Positions 55,649 to 64,000 of a stretch of DNA of 64,000 nt are shown here, piece after piece. This DNA is from Alphaproteobacteria bacterium Ga0077535 (GTDB taxonomy: Bacteria; Pseudomonadota; Alphaproteobacteria; Caulobacterales; Aquidulcibacteraceae): positions 1 to 64,000 of the forward strand of contig LNEK01000020.1 of NCBI GenBank assembly GCA_001464425.1, written 5' to 3'. The number at the start of each line of letters is the position of its first letter. Position 1 is the first letter of the stretch. The notes under the pieces are model-generated. The model made no database searches. It was not told the origin of the DNA and was given only the letters and a program-made list of their open reading frames with translations. The position numbers were made by a program, and so were the translations under genes.

Positions 55649-56293
55649 TTACGGCGTCGGTTCCGTGGCCGGCTCGGCCGGTGCGTCGTCAGCCGGCGGA
55701 ATAGGGGCCGACTCGCCCTTCTGCCGATTGATTATATCACGTGCGCGGTCCCCGGCCCGAGGCAGAACTGCACCAAGAGCGGAGGCCACACCCCCGTAAA
55801 TAGGATAGGTGCGGGCGCAGCGCACCGCCGCCTGCACAGGATCGTATGTCGCACGGCATTGGGCGGGGTCAGACGGTGGCTGAGCGGGAACGCTGACATC
55901 AGTCGCTTGACGCATAACCAGCACCCCCAGCGCCACCACGATCACGCCCCGCAGGATGCCAAAAGCGAGGCCCGCGGCGCGGTCGAAGGAACCGATCTCG
56001 GTCGACTGGTGGGCAGTTTTCGCCACAGACGAAACAATCACTGTGATGATGATGAAAACCACCAGGAAGATGAGAAGCCCAGCTGCGACGGCGGCCAGCC
56101 ATCCCGAAAGCGGGGTGAAGCTTTCCAGGATCGGCGCGCCGAGACTGGAGAAAAAGACGCCGGCAATAGCGCCGCCGATGAAGGCGATGATCGAAAACAC
56201 TTCGCGGATCAGGCCTCGCGCGAATGCCATGACGCCAGAAAGGCCAAGCACCGCAAGCGCCAAGAAGTCGAACCAGGTCAGGCCGAGATCCAT
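55649..56293 (-). CDS. cvpA: CvpA family membrane protein
   Basis: A 214-residue inner-membrane protein with four helices in the first 125 residues (WFDFLALAVLGLSGVMAFARG, REVFSIIAFIGGAIAGVFFS, LLIFLVVFIIITVIVSSVA, LAFGILRGVIVVALGVLVM) and a Pro/Glu-rich soluble tail. CvpA proteins are required for colicin V production in E. coli and are linked to purF widely. ATG 56293 fits the family start. The 176 bases between radA and cvpA hold no gene that I can see. Confidence 0.92.
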   Translation of the reverse strand: MDLGLTWFDFLALAVLGLSGVMAFARGLIREVFSIIAFIGGAIAGVFFSSLGAPILESFTPLSGWLAAVAAGLLIFLVVFIIITVIVSSVAKTAHQSTEIGSFDRAAGLAFGILRGVIVVALGVLVMRQATDVSVPAQPPSDPAQCRATYDPVQAAVRCARTYPIYGGVASALGAVLPRAGDRARDIINRQKGESAPIPPADDAPAEPATEPTP

Positions 56294-56469
56294 TGCGAAC
56301 TCCCACTCCAAGCAGGCGTTTTGCCCGCCGCCCCATTGCCCGTGTCTGGCGGATGTTCCGCGATCCGCCGACGGGCGCAAGCGTTAGCTTCGGCCGGGGG
56401 CGAAATAAAGCCGGGCTGACGGCATACCGCAGCGCGATAGCCCCCGGATCGCCGGCTTCCGGCCGGTAT

Positions 56470-57840
56470 TCAGTCGACCGCGCCGAGCGCCGCTGCGAGG
56501 TCGGCGATGTGTTTGATCTGGGTGATCTCGACGCCGCCCGCGCCGTTCTTCTTCTGCGGCGGCGCAAAGGCGCGCTCGAAGCCGAGCTTAGCCGCTTCCT
56601 TGAGCCGCAGATCCGTCCGCCCCGCTGGGCGCACTTCGCCAGAGAGCGCGACCTCCCCGAACACCACGCACTGTGACGGCAGGGCTTGGTCCACCAGCGC
56701 CGAAATCAGCGCCGCCGCCACCGCAAGATCAGCCGCCGGTTCGGTGATGCGCAGTCCGCCCGCGACGGAGAGGTACACATCCCGCCCCGAAAACGAGAGT
56801 CCGCAGCGCGTCTCCAAAACAGCCAGGATCATCGCCAACCGCGCGGAATCCCAGCCCACGACGGCGCGTCGCGGCGTTCCGTACGCGGTCGGCGCCGCCA
56901 GCGCCTGAATTTCCACCAGCACCGGCCGCGAGCCTTCGACGCCCGCGAACACAGCAGCGCCCGAAGGCCGCTCGCCCGCGCCGCCCAGGAATAGCGCCGA
57001 TGGGTTTGGCGTCTCCACCAATCCCTGATCGATCATCTCAAACACGCCGATTTCGTCGGTCGGGCCGAACCGGTTCTTCACCGCCCGCAGAATGCGGAAC
57101 GGCATGCCGCGCTCACCTTCGAAATAGATCACCGCGTCGACGAGGTGCTCCACCACGCGCGGCCCCGCGATTTGCCCGTCCTTGGTGACGTGACCAACCA
57201 GGATCACAACACAGCCGCTCTTTTTCGCGAACCGCACTAACTCATGCGCACAGGCGCGTACTTGCGCCACTGTGCCGGGCGCGGCTTCGACGCCATCGGC
57301 CCACAACGTCTGGATCGAGTCGATGATCATGACGTCGGGCTTCAGCGTCTTCAGGCCCTCAAGGATTTTGCGCAGGTCTGTCTCGGCCGCGAGATTGACG
57401 TTCGCGTCCGCCGCTTTCAGCCGCCGCGCGCGTTCTTGCACTTGTGCTTCTGCTTCTTCGCCGGTGACGTAAGCGACGTTCGCGCCGCCGCGCGCGATTG
57501 ATGCAGCCGCTTGCAGAAGCAGAGTGGATTTGCCAACGCCCGGATCGCCGCCGATCAGGATCGCCGAGGCCGGCACCAAGCCGCCGCCGCAGACACGGTC
57601 GAATTCAGAAATACCTGAGGCAAGCCTCGGCGGCGGGTCGGCTTCGCCGGCGAGATCGACAAATGCCAACGCCTTGCTCTTCTTGCCGCCTGTGGGCGCC
57701 GCCAATGCGCCGGGCACAACCGAGCGTGCGGCGGTCTCCTCGACCAGCGTATTCCACTCGCCGCAGGCCTCGCACTTGCCGGCCCACTTGGGCCAAATCG
57801 CCCCGCAGGCTTGGCAGGTAAACACGTGATCCTTGGCCAT
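56470..57840 (-). CDS. radA: DNA repair protein RadA
   Basis: RadA is a RecA-like branch-migration ATPase in recombination repair. The 456 residues show an N-terminal zinc finger (Cys9, Cys12, Cys23, Cys26), Walker A GGDPGVGKSTLL, Walker B-like DVMIIDSIQTLW, the RadA-specific KNRFG motif (AVKNRFGPTDEIGVFEM) and a C-terminal Lon-like domain (GGLRITEPAADLAVAAALISALVD). ATG 57840 fits the family. It is divergent from the radical SAM gene, with 67 bases between starts. Confidence 0.96.
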   Translation of the reverse strand: MAKDHVFTCQACGAIWPKWAGKCEACGEWNTLVEETAARSVVPGALAAPTGGKKSKALAFVDLAGEADPPPRLASGISEFDRVCGGGLVPASAILIGGDPGVGKSTLLLQAAASIARGGANVAYVTGEEAEAQVQERARRLKAADANVNLAAETDLRKILEGLKTLKPDVMIIDSIQTLWADGVEAAPGTVAQVRACAHELVRFAKKSGCVVILVGHVTKDGQIAGPRVVEHLVDAVIYFEGERGMPFRILRAVKNRFGPTDEIGVFEMIDQGLVETPNPSALFLGGAGERPSGAAVFAGVEGSRPVLVEIQALAAPTAYGTPRRAVVGWDSARLAMILAVLETRCGLSFSGRDVYLSVAGGLRITEPAADLAVAAALISALVDQALPSQCVVFGEVALSGEVRPAGRTDLRLKEAAKLGFERAFAPPQKKNGAGGVEITQIKHIADLAAALGAVD

Positions 57841-57907
57841 TCGCCCCTCAAATCCCCGACTGCAGTTCCGTATTGCCCGAGTCGAGGGCGGAACAGATAT
57901 AGAACGA

Positions 57908-59122
57908 ATGCAGCTGCGCGAAAAGCTCCGGATTTTGGCCGACGCCGCCAAGTACGACGCCTCTTGCTCGTCCAGTGGCGGTAAGAAGCGCGACAGCCTT
58001 CAGTCCAAAGGCATCGGCTCGAACGAGGGTATGGGCATTTGCCACTCGTACACGCCGGACGGCCGCTGCGTGTCGCTGCTGAAAATCCTGCTGACCAACC
58101 AGTGCCTCTACGATTGCGCCTTTTGCATCAACCGCCGCTCCTCAAACGTCCCGCGCGCCAAATTCACTGTCGAAGAGCTCGTCCAACTCACGCTCGATTT
58201 TTACAAGCGCAACTACATCGAAGGGCTCTTTCTCTCCTCCGGCATCGTCAAGTCCCACGACGAAACCATGGAGGAGATGACGCGTGTCGCGAAATCGCTG
58301 CGCGATGAGCACAAGTTCGCGGGTTACATCCATTTGAAGCTGATCGCCGGCGCATCATCCGAACTGATCGCCGAAGCAGGGCGCTACGCTGACCGCGTTT
58401 CCGTCAATGTCGAACTGCCGCGCGAAGACACGCTGCAAACCCTGGCGCCCGAAAAGCGCGGCGACATCATTCGCAAAAGTATGGCGCGCGTCCGCCTCGG
58501 CATCGACGAAGCCAGCGACTTGCGCGCCCCCGCGTTCGCCCCTGCTGGCCAGAGCACGCAAATGATCGTCGGCGCCGATGGCTCGGACGATCGCGACATC
58601 CTCGCCGCTAGCCGCCAGCTCTATTCTTCCTACGGCCTGAAGCGCGTCTACTATTCCGCCTTCAGCCCAATTCCAGATTCGTCCGCGCGTTTGCCTTTAC
58701 AAGCTGCGCCACTCATGCGCGAGCACCGGCTCTATCAGGCCGATTGGATGATGCGCTTCTACGGTTTCGCATCGAACGAGATCGTCACCGGGGCCGACGG
58801 CCTGCTCGATCTCGCCATCGATCCCAAGCTCGCCTGGGCGTTGGCGCACCGCGAAACCTTCCCCGTCGATGTGAACACCGCCGAGCGGGAAGTGCTGCTG
58901 CGCGTGCCCGGGCTTGGCGTCAAATCGATCGAGAAAATCATCGCCGCCCGCCGTCATCGCACCCTCGGCCTCGAAGACATCGCCCGTCTCACGCGCTCAT
59001 TGGAAAAGTGCCGCCCGTTCCTGATCGCCCGCGATTGGCGCCCGTCGCTCTCGCTTACCGACGACGCAAACCTCCGCGCCAAGCTAGCGCCCGCCGTGCA
59101 GCAACTCGATTTGTTTGCATGA
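57908..59122 (+). CDS. Putative DNA modification/repair radical SAM protein
   Basis: A 404-residue radical SAM protein of the group found next to uracil-DNA glycosylase-like genes. The cluster motif is CLYDCAFC (C-x3-C-x2-C) near residue 65; the barrel includes FLSSGIVKSHDETMEEM and YIHLKLIAGA. The C-terminal part has a helix-hairpin-helix-like DNA-binding segment (EREVLLRVPGLGVKSIEKIIAARRHR). ATG 57908 starts at the family N-terminus (MQLREKLRILADAAKYDASC). The stop overlaps the UdgX fusion's ATG by 4 bases. The substrate is unknown; a DNA-repair role is inferred from the association. Confidence 0.9.
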   Translation: MQLREKLRILADAAKYDASCSSSGGKKRDSLQSKGIGSNEGMGICHSYTPDGRCVSLLKILLTNQCLYDCAFCINRRSSNVPRAKFTVEELVQLTLDFYKRNYIEGLFLSSGIVKSHDETMEEMTRVAKSLRDEHKFAGYIHLKLIAGASSELIAEAGRYADRVSVNVELPREDTLQTLAPEKRGDIIRKSMARVRLGIDEASDLRAPAFAPAGQSTQMIVGADGSDDRDILAASRQLYSSYGLKRVYYSAFSPIPDSSARLPLQAAPLMREHRLYQADWMMRFYGFASNEIVTGADGLLDLAIDPKLAWALAHRETFPVDVNTAEREVLLRVPGLGVKSIEKIIAARRHRTLGLEDIARLTRSLEKCRPFLIARDWRPSLSLTDDANLRAKLAPAVQQLDLFA

Positions 59123-60581
59123 TCGCCGCCAATCTTCCCGAACAGGCGACCTTCGAAGACTGGCGCCATGCCGCGCGCAATCTCATCGCCATCGCGGCTG
59201 AGCCGGAAAGCGTTGTCTGGCGCTCCGGATCGGAAACCGATCTCTTCGCCTCGGCGCCGACGCCCAATCTCCAGCCTGCAGTGGCGATGACTGTTCCGCG
59301 GATGTTTGTCGCCGTCGCAGAGAAAGCCACGCTGCATTCCGATCCGCAGCGCTTCGCATTGCTCTATCGCCTGCTTTGGCGCCTCCAGCGCGATCGCCAT
59401 CTGATGGAAGACACCGCCGATCCAGACATCGTCGCGCTCAATGCGCTCGCCAAAGCCGTACGCCGGGACGAGCACAAGATGCACGCGTTCGTCCGCTTTC
59501 GCGAAGTGACGACTTTAGACGGCCCGCGTTTCGTCGCCTGGTTCGAGCCGCAACATAACATCGTCGCCGCCAGCGCCGATTTCTTCGTCCGCCGTTTTGC
59601 CGGCATGCGCTGGTCGATCATCACGCCGCGCGCGTCCATTCATTGGGACGGGGATCAGCTAAGTCACGGCCCCGGCGGCGTTCGGGCCGATGTACGGCAG
59701 AAGACGCTCGCGACGAAGATTGGCGTGCTTATTACCAAAGCATGTTCAATCCCGCGCGCCTCAAAGTGCAGGCGATGAAACGGGAGATGCCTAAGCACTA
59801 CTGGAAGAACCTTCCCGAAGCGCAGGACATCAACACTCTCATCCGCGCCGCCTCAACGCGAACGGAAGACATGGTTGAGGCCGAGCCCACGAACCCGCGT
59901 AAACGCGCGGGCGCCGCCCATGCCAAGATCGCGCCGAAAGATTTGCTCGGTCGGCTTGCGCCCGTCGCCCAACATGCCGAGGCGCCGCCGTCGATCGACG
60001 ATCTCAACCGCGCTTTACAAGCGTGCCGCGTGTGCCCGCTCTGGAAAGACGCAACGCAAGCCGTACCGGGCGAGGGCGCGTCCCACCAGCCGCTGCTCGC
60101 GCTCGTTGGCGAACAACCAGGCGACCAAGAAGATCTCGCCGGCCATCCGTTCGTCGGCCCCGCCGGCAAAGTGCTCGACCGCGCGCTCGAAGCGGCCGGC
60201 ATCGATCGTACCGAAGTCTTCGTCACCAATGCGGTAAAGCACTTCAAGCACGAGCCACGCGGCAAACGCCGCCTGCACAAGCGCCCGAACGCTAGCGAAA
60301 TTGAAGCGTGCCGGTGGTGGGTGAAGCACGAACTGGACTTGGTGCAGCCCAAACTCGTCGTCGCGCTAGGGGCCACCGCGGTGCAAGCGCTTTCGCACCA
60401 TAAAGGCGCGCTTGGCGCAGTGCGCGGAGCGACGATTGCAACCCGAGAGGGCGCGCCGCTTCGCGCCACGATCCATCCGTCGTACCTGCTGCGCTTGCCG
60501 GACGAGGACGCCAAAGAGGCGGAGTTCGAACGCTTCGTCGCCGATCTGAAAGCCGCCAAGGCCGAAGCCGCTAAACTCTAA
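59119..60581 (+). pseudogene. DUF4130-UdgX uracil-DNA glycosylase fusion (frameshifted)
   Basis: The first frame (59119 to about 59695) encodes a DUF4130-type domain (FEDWRHAARNLIAI, DEHKMHAFVRFREV, FVAWFEPQHNIVAASADFFVRRFAGMRWSI). The second frame continues with DEDWRAYYQSMFNPARLKVQAM and a family-4-like uracil-DNA glycosylase: GEQPGDQEDLAGHPFVGPAG, TNAVKHFK, the UdgX loop KRRLHKRPN with the His that forms a covalent bond to DNA, and HPSYLLRL. Inserting one base near 59697 (GTACGGCAG) restores a single protein of about 487 residues. It is coupled to the radical SAM gene by a 4-base overlap. A sequencing indel is plausible because all motifs are intact. Confidence 0.85.
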
Positions 60582-60622
60582 TTCTTGATGACGCCACAAG
60601 CGCGCTTTGATAGGCAAAGTGC

Positions 60623-61350
60623 ATGCTCAACACCCGCGCATTGCATCCGCTAAAAGGCGAGCGGGACTTTCAGTGGCGAGGCGCCAACCCAACGCGCGTC
60701 GAAGCGCTCACCGATATGGTTTTCGCGTTCGCGCTGACTTTGCTCGTTGTCTCCAGCGCGCCGCCTGGATCGTTCGCCGAATTGCAGGCGCAGCTCTGGG
60801 GCTTTCCGGGGTTTGCGGCGGCGTTCGCGATTCTGCTGCTGCTCTGGCATTCGCACTACATCTTCTTCCGCCGCTTCGCGCTCGAAGACGGCTGGACGAC
60901 AACGCTGAACGCGGCTCTTCTCTTCCTTATCCTCTTCTTCGTGTACCCGCTCAAATATCTGGCGACGATGCTGTCCGCCTTCATCGCCTCGCTCGCCGCT
61001 GGCGCCCCTGAAGCCCCACTCTCGTAGGGGAAGCGCGTCTCGCATTGATGATGATGGCCGGCGGCTATGCGCTCGTGTTCCTGATGTTCGCCGCGCTTTA
61101 CGCGCATGCCGCGGCGAAAGCCGATCAGCTCGAACTTACGCCGCGTGAACGGCAGCTCACCCGCTTCGGACTCTGGCAGCAATGGGTGCACGTCATTATC
61201 GGGGCTTCCGTTGTCGTTGCCGCCGCGGTGTTGCCGCTGCGGTTTGCACCGTTTGCGGGCTTTCTTTATTTCTTCATTGCTCCGCTTATGGTGATCGGCG
61301 GCGTTATTCTGGCGCCTGATCCAAAGCCGGCTCCCAAGCCCTCCCAATAA
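60623..61350 (+). pseudogene. TMEM175/DUF1211-like membrane protein (frameshifted)
   Basis: The first frame (60623-61027, 134 codons) carries the family's RxxxFSD-like helix (RVEALTDMVFAFALTLLVV) and LLLLWHSHYIFFRRFALEDGW plus a third helix. It stops at TAG 61025. The second frame resumes with GEARLALMMMAGGYALVFLMF and runs to 61350 with further helices. Removing CT from the CTCTCG at about 61011 joins both into one protein of about 240 residues with six helices. TMEM175-type proteins are potassium channels; activity here is unknown. Confidence 0.7.
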
Positions 61351-61359
61351 CGGCGAACC

Positions 61360-61839
61360 ATGACCAGCATTTACGACTTCACCGCGCGCGACATTGACGG
61401 GCGCGAGCGCTCAATCAGCGACTTCCGCGGCAAGGTGCTGCTCATCGTCAACACGGCGAGCCAATGCGGTTTCACTTATCAGTACAAAGGCCTTGAAGAA
61501 CTCCACCGTAAATACGAGGCGCAAGGCGTCGAAGTGCTTGGCTTCCCGAGCAACCAGTTCGGCGCGCAAGAACCCGGCAACGCCGAAGAGATCAAGAATT
61601 TCTGCTCGCTCACTTACGACGTGACGTTCCCGATCTTCGCCAAGATCGACGTCAACGGCCCCAGCGCGCACCCGCTCTACGATTATCTCACGCGCCAGAA
61701 GGGCGGCGGTTTGCTCGGCCGCAAAATCAAGTGGAATTTCACCAAGTTCTTGATTGGGCGTGATGGAAAAGTCGTCCGCCGCTATCCGCCAACGACCAAG
61801 CCTGAAGCGCTCGAAAGCGACATCAAAAATTTATTGTGA
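61360..61839 (+). CDS. Glutathione peroxidase family protein
   Basis: A 159-residue thiol peroxidase of the GPx/BsaA family, reducing hydroperoxides. The peroxidatic Cys36 is in NTASQCGFTYQYKGLEEL, followed by GFPSNQFGAQEPG and KIKWNFTKFLIGRDG, which carry the catalytic Gln and Trp-Asn. Cysteine replaces selenocysteine, as usual in bacteria. It overlaps the convergent gene by 17 bases at its end. Confidence 0.95.
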   Translation: MTSIYDFTARDIDGRERSISDFRGKVLLIVNTASQCGFTYQYKGLEELHRKYEAQGVEVLGFPSNQFGAQEPGNAEEIKNFCSLTYDVTFPIFAKIDVNGPSAHPLYDYLTRQKGGGLLGRKIKWNFTKFLIGRDGKVVRRYPPTTKPEALESDIKNLL

Positions 61840-62314
61840 CGTCCTCCACGTCCCAATACCCGTTGCCCTTGTCCGGCACGCCGGGGAACGCCGCGCATTT
61901 CAGCTGCAGCCAAAGGCCGCGTTTTGAGATGCGGCCTGGGGGATCTTCGCTTGGCGGCGTGACGCCATCAGCGCCATCCGCCCAAAACTCTTTTTCCTCC
62001 CACGGCTCTTCGACCCACGCGCGAAATTTGAGTTCGCCGCTGATGTAAACTTCAGCGCGCACCCACGCGCTTGCATCGACGGTCAGCTGAATGTGGCCGT
62101 CGCCCTTGTCCGACGTGAAGGCGAGGCGCGCGCTGGTTTTGTCTTGCTGTGCCTTCCAGATGTGGCCGCTCGCATCGCCGCGAAAGTCGATCGGCGGGCT
62201 GACGAATCCGCATAGCGTATCGATCAAGCCGCTGGCGCAAACGTCGAGCGGCCATTGGTGATCCTCGTTCCAGATGTAATGCGGCTCGCGCTTCGGTGGG
62301 ATCGGCACGTTCAT
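61823..62314 (-). CDS. Hypothetical soluble protein
   Basis: A 163-residue protein without a signal peptide or helix. The composition is Trp- and acid-rich (WNEDHQWPLDVCASGLIDT, FRAWVEEPWEEKEFWADGADG, GNGYWDVEDVTINF) and suggests a beta-rich fold. I do not recognise the family. It lies 28 bases downstream of mlaF on the same strand, where an mlaD-type gene is often found, but it does not resemble MlaD. Confidence 0.6.
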   Translation of the reverse strand: MNVPIPPKREPHYIWNEDHQWPLDVCASGLIDTLCGFVSPPIDFRGDASGHIWKAQQDKTSARLAFTSDKGDGHIQLTVDASAWVRAEVYISGELKFRAWVEEPWEEKEFWADGADGVTPPSEDPPGRISKRGLWLQLKCAAFPGVPDKGNGYWDVEDVTINF

Positions 62315-62342
62315 GAGCCAAAGTTAGCGCGGTCGGTGCGCT

Positions 62343-63113
62343 CTAAACAACCGCCTGGATCGGCCCATCGGCGCGTCCCGCCACGAATTGCTCCACCATC
62401 GCATTGCCGCTCGTATCGAGCGAAGCCGTCGGCCCGCGCCAGACAATTTTGCCATTGTGCAGCATGGCGATCTCGTCAGCGATTTTGCGCGCGCTCGGCA
62501 TGTCGTGCGTGATCGAAACCGCCGCGCAGCCGAGCTCTTTCACCATCTCGACGATGAGATCGTTGATCGCGTCAGCGGTAATCGGATCGAGGCCGGTGGT
62601 GGGCTCGTCGAAGAACAGAATGTCCGGCTTGGCGATGATTGCGCGGGCGAGGCCGGCGCGCTTTTGCATGCCGCCCGAGAGCTCGATCGGTCGCACATCG
62701 GCGAACTCTTGCGCTAGTCGCACTTTGCGCATCGCTTCGATGGCGCGCTCCTTCGCTTCGGGCCGCGCGATTTTGTCAGCATAGAGCAGGCGGAAGGCGA
62801 TGTTTTCCCAAACCGTCAGCGAGTCAAAGAGGGCGCCACCCTGAAACAGCATGCCGAACTTGCGCATCACCCGCGCACGAATTTCCGGCGGCATCTTGGT
62901 GACATCGGCGCCATCGACCAGCACTTTGCCTTCATCCGGCTTCATGAGGCCAAGCGCGCATTTCAGCGTCACCGATTTGCCTTGGCCTGAGCCGCCGATA
63001 ATCACCAGCGATCGCCGCGCCGCGACGTCGATATCGACTCCATCCAGCACTTGGCGCCCGCGCAGCTTTTTCTTGATGCCGATGAGCTGGAGTTTCGCCG
63101 TCATCTCGCTCAC
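62343..63113 (-). CDS. mlaF: Mla-type ABC transporter ATP-binding protein
   Basis: A 256-residue ATPase of the MlaF/Mkl family for retrograde or anterograde phospholipid transport between the membranes. Walker A GGSGQGKSV, Q-loop MLFQGGALFDSLTVWENIAF, signature LSGGMQKRAGLARAI, Walker B ILFFDEPTTGLDP and H-loop SITHDM. The ATG overlaps the mlaE stop by 4 bases. Confidence 0.94.
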   Translation of the reverse strand: MSEMTAKLQLIGIKKKLRGRQVLDGVDIDVAARRSLVIIGGSGQGKSVTLKCALGLMKPDEGKVLVDGADVTKMPPEIRARVMRKFGMLFQGGALFDSLTVWENIAFRLLYADKIARPEAKERAIEAMRKVRLAQEFADVRPIELSGGMQKRAGLARAIIAKPDILFFDEPTTGLDPITADAINDLIVEMVKELGCAAVSITHDMPSARKIADEIAMLHNGKIVWRGPTASLDTSGNAMVEQFVAGRADGPIQAVV

Positions 63114-63883
63114 TCCACGAAAAACGCGGTGATGAGATAGTTCACCGCCAGGATGAGAACGATCGAACCTACCACCGCGTTAGTGGTCGCGCGGCCGACA
63201 CCCAGTGCGCCGCCCGAAGAATTGAAGCCCTGATAAGCGCCCATGACTGCGATGATGAAGCCGAACACGGCGGCCTTCACCAAGCCAAGGACCACGTCCT
63301 GCGATTCCAGGAAGTTGAACGTATTGCGCAGGTAGGTCGCGCCGTTGAAATCGAGGCTGTAGGTGGCGACGAGATAGCCGCCCATGACGCCGATTATATC
63401 GGCGATCAGCACGAGCAGCGGCAAAGTCAAAGTCGCGGCCAGAACGCGCGGCGCGATAAGAAATTTGAACGGGTCGGTCGAGAGCGTTGTCATCGCGTCG
63501 AGTTGTTCGGTGACACGCATCGTACCGATCTCAGCCGCGATGCCGGCGCTTACGCGGCCTGCCAGCATGAGGCCGGCGAGCACCGGCCCGAGCTCACGCG
63601 TGATGCCGAGCACGACGATGTTCGGCACGAAACTTTCCGCATTGAAGCGGGCCCCGCCGACATAAATGTTGAGCGCCAAAGCCGCGCCGATGAACACGGC
63701 GGTGAGCCCGATCACCGGCAGTGAATAATAACCGACCGCCATGCACTGGCGCAGAAACTGGCCCAGAAAAAACGGTGGCGCAAAGCACGAAGCAGCGGAG
63801 CGTCCGGCGAAAGCGGCGAAGCGGCCAATCTCGGCCAGCCCCGCCAGCACGCCGCGTCCAATCGGAGCAAACGGATTGATCAC
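63110..63883 (-). CDS. mlaE: MlaE-family ABC transporter permease
   Basis: A 257-residue permease with five to six helices and the MlaE features QCMAVGYYSLPVIGLTAVFIGAALAL, ELGPVLAGLMLAGRVSAGIAAEIGTMRVTEQLDAM and GFNSSGGALGVGRATTNAVVGS. The GTG start overlaps the alr stop by 4 bases. It forms the membrane part of the transporter with MlaF. Confidence 0.94.
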   Translation of the reverse strand: MINPFAPIGRGVLAGLAEIGRFAAFAGRSAASCFAPPFFLGQFLRQCMAVGYYSLPVIGLTAVFIGAALALNIYVGGARFNAESFVPNIVVLGITRELGPVLAGLMLAGRVSAGIAAEIGTMRVTEQLDAMTTLSTDPFKFLIAPRVLAATLTLPLLVLIADIIGVMGGYLVATYSLDFNGATYLRNTFNFLESQDVVLGLVKAAVFGFIIAVMGAYQGFNSSGGALGVGRATTNAVVGSIVLILAVNYLITAFFVE

Positions 63884-64000
63884 CCGCGCACACCCATCTT
63901 CCGCACTGTCCCAGCAAACGTGGTCAGCACTTCATACGACGCGGTCCCCGCAAGCGAGGCGACATCATCGAGCGGCGCATTCGGACCGAGAAATTCGACC
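63880..64000 (-). CDS. alr: Alanine racemase, C-terminal end (partial)
   Basis: The last 39 codons of a protein entering from the right edge read VEFLGPNAPLDDVASLAGT, then ASYEVLTTFAGTVRK and MGVRG. This is the typical C-terminus of biosynthetic alanine racemase, which supplies D-alanine for peptidoglycan. In many alphaproteobacteria alr lies beside radA; here mlaEF and other genes come between. Confidence 0.75.
   Translation of the reverse strand, partial: VEFLGPNAPLDDVASLAGTASYEVLTTFAGTVRKMGVRG

Overview
The window is GC-rich DNA from an alphaproteobacterium that carries a photosynthesis gene cluster. Bacteriochlorophyll genes in the classical purple-bacterial order occupy the left end, together with an AerR/PpaA-type and a PpsR/CrtJ-type regulator. 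The housekeeping blocks (yfgM-bamB-der; alr, radA-cvpA-purF) are of alphaproteobacterial type. A TonB receptor, a dedicated exosortase, CreBC-like signalling and c-di-GMP genes suggest an aerobic anoxygenic phototroph, possibly near Caulobacterales/Hyphomonadaceae. That placement is an inference from gene content, not from a phylogeny.

Bases 1-13981 are the photosynthesis block. Reading leftward is bchF-bchN-bchB-bchH (bchH runs off the left edge). Reading rightward from the shared intergenic region is ppaA, ppsR, bchG, a PucC/Bch2-like carrier, bchP, tspO, a small membrane protein and a DUF3833 protein. Most junctions are 1-4 base stop/start overlaps. A lipid-anchored class I cytochrome c (14042-14557, minus) follows, with an exact TGT-N12-ACA PpsR-type site upstream of its start.

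Bases 14828-23741 read rightward: a lipoprotein hydrolase, a small receiver-like protein, an FAD oxidoreductase, then a tightly coupled set made of a degenerate-GGDEF/EAL protein, a LysM lipoprotein, a Ser/Thr kinase fused to a sensor and HAMP region, an FHA protein with a type VI secretion (TagH/ImpI)-like tail, and a PP2C phosphatase. No type VI structural gene is present. Bases 23749-30961 hold a TonB receptor/YfiR/hybrid histidine kinase operon (the kinase is broken by an internal deletion) and a LysR regulator divergent from an acyltransferase-like/GNAT/isochorismatase-like set.

Bases 31260-37208 encode a CreB/CreC-like two-component system, an exosortase with a fused C-terminal domain, and a VIT-vWA protein whose C-terminus is a PEP-CTERM-like sorting tail, closed by a strong terminator: a one-enzyme, one-substrate surface system. 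Bases 37212-45237 contain a frameshifted TonB-C protein, two glutathione transferases, an ArsR regulator with a clear palindromic operator and three SRPBCC proteins, and two consecutive copies of a [DUF6249-like membrane protein / ECF sigma / small membrane protein] cassette.

Bases 45321-64000 are mostly housekeeping: panB, yfgM-like, bamB, der, two DUF2059-like proteins, a leftward run radA, cvpA, purF, SDR, HI0933-like flavoprotein, aldose epimerase, and rightward a radical SAM protein coupled to a DUF4130-UdgX uracil-DNA glycosylase. The right edge has mlaF, mlaE and the end of alr. Four genes (hybrid kinase, TonB-C protein, UdgX fusion, TMEM175-like protein) are interrupted by reading-frame changes, so either assembly indels or real gene decay must be considered. 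I saw no tRNA, rRNA, CRISPR array or insertion sequence.
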